Source of the DNA: Asparagopsis taxiformis
Lineage: Eukaryota; Rhodophyta; Florideophyceae; Bonnemaisoniales; Bonnemaisoniaceae
Direction: 5' to 3'
Assembly: GCA_030407315.1 (NCBI GenBank)
Contig: JALQPE010002394.1
Location: 1 to 64,000, forward strand
Length of the DNA: 64,000 nucleotides
Made by a program: the position numbers and the translations under genes. Below are positions 32,915-44,599 of the stretch, in pieces (position 1 is the stretch's first letter; every line of letters starts with the position of its first letter). Below the pieces are notes generated by a model. That model worked only from the letters and a program-made list of their open reading frames with translations, made no database searches and had not been told where the DNA came from.

Positions 32915-34910
32915 TCATCGCTTGCCGAAGCACCTCTGGACGCAGCCCACATGAAGATGGGTGCTGCTGTTGCGCATCAACCTTTTCTTGCCAATCTCAG
33001 TGGCAACCTCATGCGAAAACAAAAACCATTTGCGGTCATTATCGTTACCCATATGTCCGTACGCAAGCGCTATACCCTCGGGTGATACCTCGTCGTCTTC
33101 TGATTCGACAAGCAGCTCCCCTAACATCCACTCCCTCTCAAAAAAATTGGCTTCAGATGTGGATTCAAGCTCCTTGTGTACAATGGCTGCCAATCTGTTC
33201 AACAGATTTTTCAAACAATTCAGTCGCAATGGCTCAACCTTTTCGTTGTACAAAACGCTTTTCACTTGCAACACTTTCCCAAGGTCTACACGGTCCTCCT
33301 CGTGGAACTCATACGCACCATTCCCATCTCGTTCACACAGACATTTCATGTTTGATATATCATCCGGGGGGACTTTCCATGCTGTTGACAGTGCTTTGGC
33401 CTGTTCCTGACGGAGGGCTGCGACCTCCTCATCAGTGATGCGCACAGTAACGGGAAATGGGATACTTCTCGTCATACGATACGCACGAAGAGCGGCCTTT
33501 ACAATGGATAACCCTCCACCATCATCTTTTTTCCTGGCATATTCGTTCATTGTGGACAGCAGTTGTAACCAGTTGGTGTCTGTGAGCTCCCAATACTCGG
33601 TTTCCGCCTCCCATTCGAGACGAATCTCTGTGCCATCTAGTAGTTCATCTCGGAAGGCGTTACCATCTAGGGATGGATTTTGAAGCTCCTCTGATCGGAG
33701 TGGACGTCGGTGGCGTTTGGTGATTTGGGTGTTGTCCATGTGCCATGAGGGGGCTCTCTCGAGCAGGAACTGGGCAGCATCATCTCGCTTCAACAGGTAC
33801 CAATACTGTTGTGCACCCTGTGGACATTTATGAATCTTGCCGTATGCCAGGGCATTCTGTAGATGTATGCTTTGCTCGAACATCTGGCGACTTCCCCGAT
33901 TTGCATTTTCGTCGTCATTGTCAATGACATCGCCTGGTAAGGGAAGACTTCCAACAAATACTTCTCCAAGAAGCCAATCTACCATATATTGGTACCATTC
34001 ATCACGGTTGTTGTTAGGTTGCTGAGGATCTTCTCTGGCCAGCTTGATGTGCAGTAACATTGCGATATCCTCGCGACGCTCACATTCGACATAACGTTTC
34101 CCGTGCTTGACTGTGAAGAACTTGAGCTGCTCGAGCTCTCTTTGTGGAACACCCCATATTTTGGCAACTTCAGTACCTTTGGTCCCCCTGACGCTATAAT
34201 ACTCTCGTGTTCCAACACAGATTCTAACGGGGACCGGTATTGAATATGCCATTCGAAGTGCTGCAGCGGCGTGCTTAGCAGGCCTGACACCCAATCTGGC
34301 TTGTTTCATGAGGTCTTTCCAAAGACCTTGGGATTTCTCCCAATGCATCTTATCGATTTCCTCAACGAAAATCGCCTCTGTATGGTCCCATAATCGCGAT
34401 GAGTATGCCTCGCCATTCCAGTCATGCTTTACTCGTCTCATTTGTTGTAACGTTTGATTGGGGAGCGTCTCATATTTCTGCGGCTTTCGGCGCATGCGCT
34501 TGAACACCATGCCGTATACGTGCGCCACATGGGCGCTTCGAATGCAGCGTTCGAAACTGTATCGTCCAATGCCGCGGAAATCTGTGTCGGATGAGGTAGC
34601 TGACCGCTACAGTGCCGATAAGGAGCATGTCGGGGGAAGAGAACCGGTATGTGACATAGAGAGATATCAGAGTTGTGATGACAAAGCATATGTAGAACCC
34701 AGCGAATGCCACAAACTCCTTCCATATAGTGCTCGGATAGTAGTCATGAAAGCCGGACGCAATGCCACCCAATACCACGCCGACCAAGTGTAGTCCGAAA
34801 AACAACCACGAGTTGTCTTCGCAAGCGTCCGTGAGCGGAATGGCATTTGTAGCGGCGATGAACGTGTGCAATAGAATTGCACGTGAACGGAGGAGGGATG
34901 GTGCGCGCAT
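32915..34910 (-). pseudogene. duplicated-domain membrane protein family, copy A (indels in linker)
   Basis: This is the closest relative of the intact copy D (42609-44591). The ATG at 34910 (MRAPSLLRSRAILLHTFIAATNA) opens a signal-like segment and two to three membrane helices (SWLFFGLHLVGVVLGGIASG, then the stretch up to YVTYRFSSPDMLLIG). Near 34535-34560 two 1-bp deletions relative to copy D shift the frame. The soluble part is then open from about 34528 to 32915 (537 codons) and nearly identical to copy D through both internal repeats. The very C-terminus differs from D. A TATA-like run lies about 50 nt upstream. If the indels were errors, this would be a second functional gene. Function unknown. 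Confidence 0.8.
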
Positions 34911-34956
34911 TTTATGAGCAGCGATTGAAAGAGCGCATGGAGAAGGTAATGGGAAT

Positions 34957-34967
34957 TGTATATATAT
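34957..34967 (-). promoter_or_regulatory. TATA-like box upstream of copy A
   Basis: The alternating run ATATATATAC on the minus strand, about 50 nt upstream of the ATG at 34910. Confidence 0.45.
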
Positions 34968-34969
34968 GT

Positions 34970-37255
34970 TTATGAAGGTTGAGTGAGAGCATTTTTCAAG
35001 GACATCGACGACGTGAAGGGCGAGTCATATAGGATAGGTGTTTAGTAGGGTTGACTTCACCGTGACGTGTTGAATTTTGGGTATGCACGTGTATTCGTTG
35101 GAAAATGGGGTTATCACCCTCAGACTTTGTGACGAGGAGCTATGAAGTTACCGAGATGCATAGCAGCACAAGACGGCGAACTATTTTCTACCAAGTGTAA
35201 AAGTTGAAATGTCGTTATTATCAGTTGCCTTGTTTGGCCTGTCGGACGCGGTATTGCTGTCTTGAGAGCTCCTGTCTTCTTCCTGGTCATATTTCATCTA
35301 TTCCAAACTTGCTGCTACCGGTTATGTAAGATTAGCAGTGTTGCCACATCCTCTGCACTCAATCGGACATATTCACTCGTCATCATCTGTCGTTGTGGTC
35401 GTGCCTCTTGTACATGCCTATCGTATTCGCCGTCTGGTATCGTTTCGCCGTTTATCTATGGTGAATAATATCCTTACTAAGAGTCTCGATAGTACAAGAA
35501 CAAGTTCACGTGAGAAAGAGCCTCCTCTTTGTACCTGATTTTAGGTACAATGCCGCAAGAGTGGGTTGATGTTTTGGAAAAGCCTATCACGTCGTTTTTC
35601 TCAGTTTTTCAGGTGTGGTACGAGCAGGTCGCGTTCCCCCTTGCACGTTACACCGGTTGTCGGGCTGGAAACGGAAACATATATATGGCACACTAGCGTG
35701 AAGCGACTTTATTGTCATGGCTGCATGCGTGGGTGTGCAACATGCAAAGGCAAGAATGAAAGCTGCCTGTTTATGCTTGCCATGTATCGGTGTTATTTTG
35801 CGTCATTCTATTGGATGCTCACAATACATCTATTGCTACAACACATGTGAGTTGTTAAACAGAGCCAGTTTACACAGGCAAGGCATACAAAGTGTTTTCG
35901 TACCACCTTGCCATGCTCCATCTCCATGTCAAATTGATTGCGTCGCTTCCAGCCGCCAAGGCTTTCCAGTTAGGGTGCATGCACCGTCACTTCCATAACA
36001 GTAGTAGAAACTACCACAATGGCATTGTACAATTCGCCAGTTGTCAACTTTTGCAGCTCAACTATTTCAACCTACACCATAGTCATGCACGTTAACTGAC
36101 CAAAACATCAATGCTATTTCTGCACACTGAACGTCACAACGCCATATGTCAAGAGAGGACAGCGCAATATTGGGACGCTCTCGCAATTCGGAGGCTTTCT
36201 ACTATGCCCAGATATGTTGTCAAATTCGGCCGTTTGCATGAGTAGTTCCAGATTGCTCTCTTCCGGTGTGCACGCAGGATGATGTCAGTCATTACTTGGA
36301 CACAGCCTACCAAGTCCATTCTTCGCGCAGAAATGGCGCTGCGCCAGTTCCAATCTAGATCTCCAACTACTTGCAATACATGAAACTTGTGGAAGGTTAT
36401 ACTTGAAACTGACAGCCAATTATTGGCCAACATCTCAAGCAATGAGTCAGTCAATAATGTCCACGCATTACTGATTAACAAGTTCATTCGACAGCAAGGA
36501 ACGATACGGAGCATCGAGGGGATCCTCATCTAACTGTGTCTACTCACAATGCCGATGACGCAAAGACAGATGTCTATTACCAACAATTTTATGTGCAGTT
36601 TTTCTATTTAAATTTTCGTGCAATGCCGGGCTCGCACACCGAGATCTGCTTACATCTGAATCCCCCTCTCCGCGCCCCCAGGCGTCGCGGCCGAGACGCC
36701 ACGACCGCGAGGAGGTTAAGTCTGCGGATAGTTTGCCTGAGATGGACAAGGCATGAACTCCGGTCGAGATGACCAGATTTTTAACAGTTACAGCGATTTC
36801 TGATGTCGTCAGAACTACTTGGGATTCCCCTTCATATGCGCAATCAGCAGCGAGTGACACCAATGTGACGTAACATCATTGATTACTGTCGCGTCAGATA
36901 ATGCCGATGCCTCAAAGAAGACAAGGATCAAGACCATCATGCAGCACTCATCAAGTCATCTCAGGCCCCGTCCAATGCAAACGATGGCTATTTCCGAAGA
37001 CTATACGCTTCAACGGCTGCAACACACTCTACACAACTTTTCATCATGCGTACCACTTCTACTGAAGTGAAACTCAAAAACTGCGCGGTTGCAATGTCTT
37101 TGTTACCAGAGGCCGTAATTCCCGTGGCCACTCTGCATATCATGTATACGTATGAAAACAAACGTCCTTTGTTTTCACGCTGACCGCTGTTCGCCATTCT
37201 CGATCGCATCATCATGTGATATCAAGAACCATCTTTGTTATCCAAGAGTTCATAT
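34970..37255. other. 2.3 kb spacer between copies A and B
   Basis: No gene recognised. Near 37065-37130 the plus strand resembles stretches near 40235-40290 and 42460-42560, each lying just past the 3' end of a family copy. The duplicated unit therefore seems to include downstream flank. Confidence 0.45.
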
Positions 37256-37259
37256 CTAA

Positions 37260-38824
37260 GTATGCCCATGCCATCAGGCGGTGTTCCATCGTCATCTGAT
37301 TCGATAACTCTCCAAACAACTATTTCTTTTCAAACCAATCGGTTTCCACTTTGACTCCATGTTTTTCAAAGGGCATACTCTCCGACCTTCGACGTAACTA
37401 GTTGAACCAATTCGATTGCAACGCGTGAATGAACAAACCTCCACCATCATCTTTGTTCCTGGCATAGTCGTTCATTGTGGATCGCAGTTGTAACGAGTTG
37501 GTGTCTGTGAGCTCCCAATACTCGGTTTCCGCCTCCCATTCGAGACGAATCTCTGTGCCATCTAGTAGTTCATCTCGGAAGGCGTTACCATTTAGGGATG
37601 GACGTTGAAGCTCCTCTGATCGGAGTGGACGTCGGTGGCGTTTGGTGATTTGGGTGTTGTCCATGTGCCATGAGGGGGCTCTCTCGAGCTGGAACTCGGC
37701 AGCATCATCTCGCTTCAACAGGTACCAATACAGTTGTGCACCCTGTGGACAGTTGTGAACCTTGCCGTAAGCGAAAGCAATCTGCAATAATATGCTTTGC
37801 TTAGAGATATGTTGACTACCCTCAGTCGCGTTTGATCTTGGCTACTGGGTATAGATTGATTGTTGAAAAATACTCCGCCTGAAAGCCGTTCAGTAACATA
37901 TCGTGGACATTTATTACCGAAGTCGCACAGAATGATCCCCCAGTAGACTTGGGATTTGGGAAGATTGTAAGTTCCTTGAAATAACGGCATTCAAAATAGG
38001 ACCTAAAGCTCTTCTCTGAAAAGAATTGGAGTTGTTCAATATCTGTCTGCGCACAGCCTCACAGTTTGGCAGCTTCAATGCCTGCGATCCCTTTGACGTT
38101 GTAATATTCTCGGCGCAACAAGGATTTTCGCCCGTAATAGGACTGAATAGGCTATGCTCAAAACAGTAATGATATGCCTTGTAGGCTGTGCACCCAATCT
38201 TGCTTCTGCCATCCAGTAATTCCAGATAGCTTCCAACCCACCCCAATATCCATTCCAGGATTCCATGAAAATAGCCGCAGTATAGTCCATCAATCGTATA
38301 CAATATGCCATCCTAAACCAATCGCATCTATCTCTTTACATCGACTGTAAATCGCGAGTTACTCTCGTCTCGACGATCTTCATCTTATCTCTCGCGCACT
38401 TATGCCCGAGCCCTCGGTTCTTGCGCTATGCCCGTGCGTCGTGAAACGGCCTTCGAAATTGTATGTTCCTCCGGCGCGGAGAGTTTTTTCGAATGATGAC
38501 ACGGACCACAACGGCGCCGAAGAGGAGTAAATTTGGAGAAGAAAACTTGTATGCAACATAGAGAGATATCAGAAATGTAAGTATTGAACACACATACAGT
38601 CCATAAAATGCAAAGTAGTCCCCATTTGTACTCGGAGTGTAGTCACACACTCTGGATGCGAAACCACCTAACGACAATACGACAAGATTCAGAAGTAAGA
38701 AAAGCGTCCATCTGTTGTCGGAAATCAGATGAGAGAAGCGATCGCTGCGTGGAACAGAGCCAATGAGAGCGAAGACCACTGACGCGAGAAATATAAACCA
38801 CTGGATGAGAATTCTGAGGCGCAT
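37260..38824 (-). pseudogene. duplicated-domain membrane protein family, copy B (heavily decayed)
   Basis: The N-terminus from ATG 38824 (MRLRILIQWFIFLASVVFALIG) keeps the membrane segments and the family block SLYVAYKFSSPNLLLFG. It is the most divergent N-terminus of the four copies. The first internal repeat survives only as scattered pieces on several frames (37914-38311). The end of repeat 1 and the beginning of repeat 2 (37398-37790) are near-identical to copies A and D. Repeat 2 then stops at about 37430 and leaves only traces down to 37260. A mix of strongly diverged and nearly identical stretches in one copy suggests patchy gene conversion. Confidence 0.75.
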
Positions 38825-38849
38825 TTTGCGATGCGAGGAACGAAGGTAT

Positions 38850-40300
38850 ATGTGAGAGAGGGGTGTGTGAATGACGTCTTTGGTCCCGTTGACTGGTTTG
38901 AGAAGAAAGTCGGAAATTATGGACGACGACTTCGACCGAATGTGGATGCTATCATTTGGGTTTATGAGAGTTTTTTTAGTACTGTTTCCCTCAACGAATT
39001 GTTGACATCGTCGGCGAGGATGGAGGAAACATACTAGAAGGAAAATATGTCGACAGGCAGGATGTAAATTAGGTTTAATTGTATGCGAGTATTCTTGTCC
39101 TGTCGAGGCAACAGTAGGAGGCTGAATATTAATTTGGCGAGGGTGCGCTGGCTGTGCTGGGTTTTCGCGAGGATGATGAATTTAGGGAAGCTGAAGTGTC
39201 ATTATTTCCCGCAGAAATATGATGCCACGTTGTAGAGCATTGTTGTGGTTTATACGATTTCATCTCCTGTTGGTGCTTCTGTGCAGCGCAGAAAGGCCTG
39301 ATCAACATGTCGCAATCGGTGATAGCGTACGACCATTGGGAACCATGATTCTATCGAATACATTTAATACACAGCGTGGTTTATTCTTGTCCATATTTCA
39401 TTTGTCGGTTTGGATCAACAGCGTATCACCTTGCCAAGTTTGTATGTTTTTAGGAAACATATCGAATCGTAGCATACAACCCAGCAATCTCACATACCTC
39501 CGAAATCTTACGTTATTGGTACCCCTGGACACTAGTTTTAATAATCATGCGAAGCAAATTCCGTCCCTTATGCCACAAAATTCTCAACCGTGTTGGACTC
39601 GTCATCACTCGAACAGGTGCAACTTGAAGGGAAAGCACGTATTCTATAAGCCACAATGTGTTTCCAGTCCTGTCGTCTTTCTGCCCAAGTCTCTATTCGA
39701 CGTGATGTAATGATACCTCTTACATTCCCATCACGTGTATCATCTTAATGGGACCGCCCTGTATCGGATAGGACCCATCGAAATCGCTTCATTTCAAACA
39801 AGTCTCGACCAATAGAAACGGTTCGTACAGATTGTGGAGAAAATATTCGAAAAAACAATGACCAGGGGTGCCCTCCCAAACAGACAGACCAGGTCCACTA
39901 TTAAAAAACCCCCCGTTCCGTCATGGACCGACAGGTCGGTCACGCGATTTCAGATCACAGACTTCAACCTCTGATCGTCTCAACTCTCGGTATTGCATAG
40001 CCGCTTCTACCAGACCTCTTCGACTCTTCCAGGCGTATTCTTGCTTCGTGCGATAACCACGTCTGGTATCGGTGTACATATTCTGTGCGAGAATAATCTT
40101 CAACAGCCATTCCAACCACTTGAGCGAGTATCACGACCTTCCGGCGCCGCCCGTCTCACCGCGTCCATCATCAACTTCGCTTGGTTCATTGCAAATAACG
40201 CACAATGCAGAAGATTGTTCACAAACTTTGCATTTCTAAAACTGCACAGTTGTAATGGCCTGTTCTTCCCCATGGCCGTGACTTCCAAGGTTACTTTCAG
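38850..40300. other. spacer between copies B and C
   Basis: Contains one open frame of possible interest (39219-39710, listed separately). No transposon ends were recognised. Flank similarity to other spacers is noted near 40235-40290. Confidence 0.4.
39219..39710 (+). CDS. hypothetical 163-residue protein with signal-like N-terminus (weak)
   Basis: The frame starts MMPRCRALLWFIRFHLLLVLLCSAE, which looks like a signal peptide or membrane anchor. Two Asn-x-Ser/Thr-type sites follow (NISNRS, NLTYL), with no recognised domain. No clear TATA box precedes it. It could be a chance frame in the spacer between two decayed gene copies. Confidence 0.2.
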   Translation: MMPRCRALLWFIRFHLLLVLLCSAERPDQHVAIGDSVRPLGTMILSNTFNTQRGLFLSIFHLSVWINSVSPCQVCMFLGNISNRSIQPSNLTYLRNLTLLVPLDTSFNNHAKQIPSLMPQNSQPCWTRHHSNRCNLKGKHVFYKPQCVSSPVVFLPKSLFDVM

Positions 40301-40306
40301 GTATCC

Positions 40307-41930
40307 TCAGTTCATCCAGTAAAAAGGCATTTCTGCTCTGTCTTTGCTTCGATCTTCGCTTGCCAATTTTGACCGCGTCAATACACGATGATAAAACCAG
40401 TTGCAGTTGCCACGATCACCCATACGTCCGCGTGCAAGCACCACGTCCGCCGGCGATATCTCGTCGTCGTCTGATACGACAAGCGGCCCCCCAACATCCA
40501 CTCCCTCTCAAAAAACTTGGCTTCAGATGTGGATTCATGCTCCCCGTGCACAATGGCTGCCAATCTGTTCAACAGATTTCTGAAGCAATTCAGTCGCAAT
40601 GGCTCAACCTTTTCGTTGTACAAAACGCTTTTCACTTGCAACTCTTTCCCAAGGTCTACACGATCCTCCTCGTGGAACTCATACGCACCATTCACATCTC
40701 GTTCACACAGATATTTCATGTTTGATATATCATCCGGGGGGACTTTCCATGCTGTTGACAGTGCTTTGGCCTGTTCCTGACAGAGAACAGCGACCTCCTC
40801 ACCAGTGATGCGCACAGTAACGGGAAATGGGATACTTCTCGTCATACGATACGCACGAAGAGCAGCTATTATATCGGGCTCCCCACAATAGTTGGCTTCG
40901 GGCTTCCACTCCAGACGAATTTCTGTACCATCTAATAGTTCATCTCGGAAGGCGTTACCATCTAGGGATGGATGTTGAAGCTCTTCTGATCGGAGTGGAC
41001 ATCGGTGGCATTTGGTGATTTGGGCGTTCTCCATGTGCCATGAGGGAGCTCTCTCGAGCACGAACTGGGCAGCATCATATCGCTTCAACAAGTACCAATA
41101 CTGTTGTGCACCCTGTGGACAGTTATGAACCTTGCCGTAAGCGGTAGCAATCTGCAATAATATGCTTTGCTCAGAGATCTGTTGACTTCCCTAAGGTGTT
41201 TCGCATGCTTGACCATGAAGAAGTTGGGCTGCTTTAGATCTCTTTGTGCAATATCGCAAGTTTCCGCAACTTGAGTACATGTCGTTCCTTTTCTGTATGG
41301 CACTCTCTTTGGTCAGCACAGATTTTCACAGGTATTGAGTCATTATAAGCCCTTCAGAGAGCGACATCAGCACACCTAGCAGGCCTGACTCCCAATCTGA
41401 TTTGGTTCATGAGGTTTTTCAGCGAGCTTGGGATCTTTCCCAGTGCATACCATCGATTTCCTCTACGAAAATCGCCTCTGCATGGTCCAGCGATCGAGAA
41501 GAGGATGTTCATCCACTCTAATCATGCTCTTTTCGTCTCACCTCATTTAAATCTCACATGTCTCCCATGCATGTACGGTTTGGGTCGTACACGGTTGAAC
41601 ACCATTCCTTATAGGTGTGCCACGAAGTGCGGGGTTCGAAAAGATATTAGCCACGGGCGTTAATAATTTCGTGCGGTATAATACAGTAACGTGGTGATAA
41701 TGAGGAGCATGTCAGGGGAAGAGAAGCGTCATGTCACATAGAGACACAGAAATAGTGATTGCAGAGGCACCACATAATCTATACAACGCAATATAATCTC
41801 CTGCACTGAAATGTGCAATATAATTGTGCACGCCGGAACCAATGGCACTGAACATGCCAATGACATGCAAGCATAGAAACAGCCTCGAATCACTGTTCAA
41901 GTCATTGGAAGAACAATTTTCCAAGCAAGG
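40307..41930 (-). pseudogene. duplicated-domain membrane protein family, copy C (internal deletions)
   Basis: The N-terminus (about 41924, ENCSSNDLNSDSRLFLCLHVIG) matches copy D's luminal and first membrane region but lacks the signal segment. The rest of repeat 1 is broken by frame changes. About 60 residues (the RYVECERRED...EVFVG part) and about 30 residues before repeat 2's ALRAYRM block are deleted. Repeat 2 is then open at 40378-41157 and close to copies A and D, but frameshifted near 40470. The final piece ends at 40307. It cannot yield a normal product. Confidence 0.75.
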
Positions 41931-42600
41931 AACGAGTGAATGTTTGGACTAGAAGAAAATCTGCAATCTCCATCCGAATTCGAGATCAAATCACAATCAT
42001 ATCTTGTGTTCTAAGGAAAGTTGTCAAATTCTGTCATGCTCCTGATGGACTTGCGCATGAAAATTGTTCTTGATACAAATGCAGGGCTCTGGTTTATTTC
42101 AAAACGTGGTAGTCGGATAATTGCTCTGCACATCTTCTCGTCTTCAAATGGAAATCCGTGGGTAGACTTAATCCATACTTAACCATTTCGTCGGACCGTA
42201 CGGCAATTAACCAAGTTTAGATCAGACATTTGCAAAGTTTGGCATGTCACGGCTCTCCACGCCAGCCACGCATCGTGTGACACCTGCAATTTTATTAGCC
42301 CTTCCATTCCTGCGTTGTGCCCTTATTCAAGCTGACATGTAACCCATGTTTGACTTTGCGGCGAGTTTGAAGACCATCCTGCCTGTATTCATATCATCAA
42401 GTTTATCACTCGCTTTATCGCCAAGCATGCGAAAATCCGATGACACATTCTACACTTCAAAAACTGCATTGGGCTCTACACAATTCGTCATCAGGCATAC
42501 TACTATAACGAGGGCACCATCCTAAAGCTTTGCGGTTGCAATGTCTTGTCGCTAATTGTCATGAAGTTTATGGGTACCGAAGAGCACCAAACCTTAGTAC
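41931..42600. other. spacer between copies C and D
   Basis: No gene recognised. The 42460-42560 part resembles the sequence downstream of copies B and C. Confidence 0.4.
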
Positions 42601-42608
42601 ATGCCATA

Positions 42609-44591
42609 TTAGGGTATGATAACATTTGTACTCTGTCTTTGCTCCGACCTTTTCTTGGCAATTTCAGTGGCAGCCTCATGCGAAAACAAAAACCATTTGC
42701 GGCTATCGCTACCACCCATGGATCCATAGGCAAGTGCAGTATCCTCAAGTGCTGTTTTATCGTTGTCGAATTCGAAAAGCAGCTCCCCGAACATCCATTC
42801 CCTCTCAAAAAAATTGGCTTCAGATGTGGATTCAAGCTCCTTGTGTACAATGGCTGCCAATCTGTTCAACAGATTTTTCAAACAATTCAGTCGCAATGGC
42901 TCAACCTTTTCGTTGTACAAAACGCTTTTCACTTGCAACACTTTCCCAAGGTCTAAGCGATCCTCCTCGTGGAACTCATACGCACCATTCCCATCTCGTT
43001 CACACAGACATTTCATGTTTGATATATCATCCGGGGGGACTTTCCATGCTGTTGACAGTGCTTCGACCTGATCTTGACGGAGGGCTGCGACCTCCTCATC
43101 AGTGATGCGCACAGTAACGGGAAATGGGATACTTCTCGTCATACGATACGCACGAAGAGCGGCCTTTACAATGGATAACCCTCCACCATCATCTTTGTTG
43201 CCAGCATATTCGTTCATTGTGGACCGCAGTTGTAACCAGTTGTCGTCTGTGAGTTCCCAATACTCGGTTTCCGCCTCCCATTCGAGACGAATCTCTGTGC
43301 CATCTAGTAGTTCATCTCGGAAGGCGTTACCATCTAGGGATGGATGTTGAAGCTCCTCTGATCGAAGTGGACGTCGGTGGCGCTTGGTGATTTGGGCGTT
43401 TTCAATGTGCCATGAGGGAGCTCTCTCGAGCATGAACTGGGTAGCATCATCTCGCTTTAACAGGTACCAATACTGTGGTGCACCCTGTGGACATTTATGA
43501 ATCTTGCCGTATGCCAGGGCATTCTGTAGATGTATGCTTTGCTCGAACATCTGGCGACTTTCCTGATTTGTATTTTCGTCATCATTGTCAATGACATCGC
43601 CTGGTAAGGGAAGATTACCAACAAATACTTCTCCACCAAGCCAATCGAACATATATTGGTACCATTCATCACGGTTGTTGTTAGGTTGCTGAGGATCTTC
43701 TCTGGCCAGCTTGATGTGCAGTAACATTGCGATATCCTCGCGACGCTCACATTCGACATAACGTTTCCCGTGCTTGACCGTGAAGAACTTGAGTTGCTCG
43801 AGCTCTCTTTGCGGAACACCCCATATTTTGGCAACTTCAGTACCTTTGGTCCCCCTGACGCTATAATACTCTCGTGTTCCAACACAGATTCTAACGGGGA
43901 CCGGTATTGAATATGCCATTCGAAGTGCAGCAACGGCGTGCTTAGCAGGCCCCACACCCGATCTGACTTGTTTCATGAAGTCTTTCCAAAGAACCTGCGA
44001 TTTCTCCCAACGCATCTTATCGATTTCCTCAACGAAAATCGCCTCTGTATGGTCCCATAATCGCGATGAGTATGCCTCGCCATTCCAGTCAAGCTTTTCT
44101 CGTCTCGATTGTTGTAACGTTTGATTGGGGAATACCTCATCTTTCAGCGGCTTTCGCCACATGCGCTTGAACACCATGCCGTTATACGTGCGCCACATGG
44201 GCGTATGGGAATGGAACTCTCGAAACAGCATTGGCCACGGGCGATAAGAATTTTGTGCGATATAATATTGTAGCGTGGTGGTAATCAGGAGCATATCAGG
44301 AGAAGAGAACCGGTATGTGACATACAGAGATAGAGAAATAGTGATTGCAGAGGCACCATATAATCCCAAGTACGCAACGTATTCTCCCATATGGGAATCA
44401 GCATTATATTTATGCAAGCCAGAAGCAATGGCACTGAACAACATGCCAATGACATGCAACCCTAAAAACAGCCACGAATCGCTGTTGGAGTCATCGCAAG
44501 AACAGTTGTCTGAGCGAGGAAGCCCGCTAGTCACATTGATGAGTGTGAACGCTAGGGCTATTTGCGAATAGATGCGAAGTTGTGGAGACAT
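42609..44591 (-). CDS. membrane-anchored protein with internal tandem duplication, copy D (intact, 660 aa)
   Basis: I do not recognise this family. From ATG 44591 there is a hydrophobic signal or anchor (7-22), a short Cys/Asp-rich stretch (30-38), hydrophobic helices at about 40-60 and 72-94, then a basic region and a long soluble part. The soluble part is two diverged copies of one module. Repeat 1 spans about 168-392 and repeat 2 about 419-648. Matching landmarks are SRLWDHTEAIFVEE/DELLDGTEIRLEWE, RMAYSIPVPVRI/RMTRSIPFPVTVRI, IWGVPQRELEQLK/AWKVPPDDISNMK, and ALAYGKIHKCPQG..YWYLLKRDDATQF/ALAYGSMGGSDSRKWFLFSHEAATEI. No catalytic motif, zinc finger or nucleotide loop is obvious. No intron. 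Three decayed relatives lie upstream in the window on the same strand. No TATA box was seen. Confidence 0.8.
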   Translation of the reverse strand: MSPQLRIYSQIALAFTLINVTSGLPRSDNCSCDDSNSDSWLFLGLHVIGMLFSAIASGLHKYNADSHMGEYVAYLGLYGASAITISLSLYVTYRFSSPDMLLITTTLQYYIAQNSYRPWPMLFREFHSHTPMWRTYNGMVFKRMWRKPLKDEVFPNQTLQQSRREKLDWNGEAYSSRLWDHTEAIFVEEIDKMRWEKSQVLWKDFMKQVRSGVGPAKHAVAALRMAYSIPVPVRICVGTREYYSVRGTKGTEVAKIWGVPQRELEQLKFFTVKHGKRYVECERREDIAMLLHIKLAREDPQQPNNNRDEWYQYMFDWLGGEVFVGNLPLPGDVIDNDDENTNQESRQMFEQSIHLQNALAYGKIHKCPQGAPQYWYLLKRDDATQFMLERAPSWHIENAQITKRHRRPLRSEELQHPSLDGNAFRDELLDGTEIRLEWEAETEYWELTDDNWLQLRSTMNEYAGNKDDGGGLSIVKAALRAYRMTRSIPFPVTVRITDEEVAALRQDQVEALSTAWKVPPDDISNMKCLCERDGNGAYEFHEEDRLDLGKVLQVKSVLYNEKVEPLRLNCLKNLLNRLAAIVHKELESTSEANFFEREWMFGELLFEFDNDKTALEDTALAYGSMGGSDSRKWFLFSHEAATEIAKKRSEQRQSTNVIIP

Positions 44592-44599
44592 CTTTGAGC

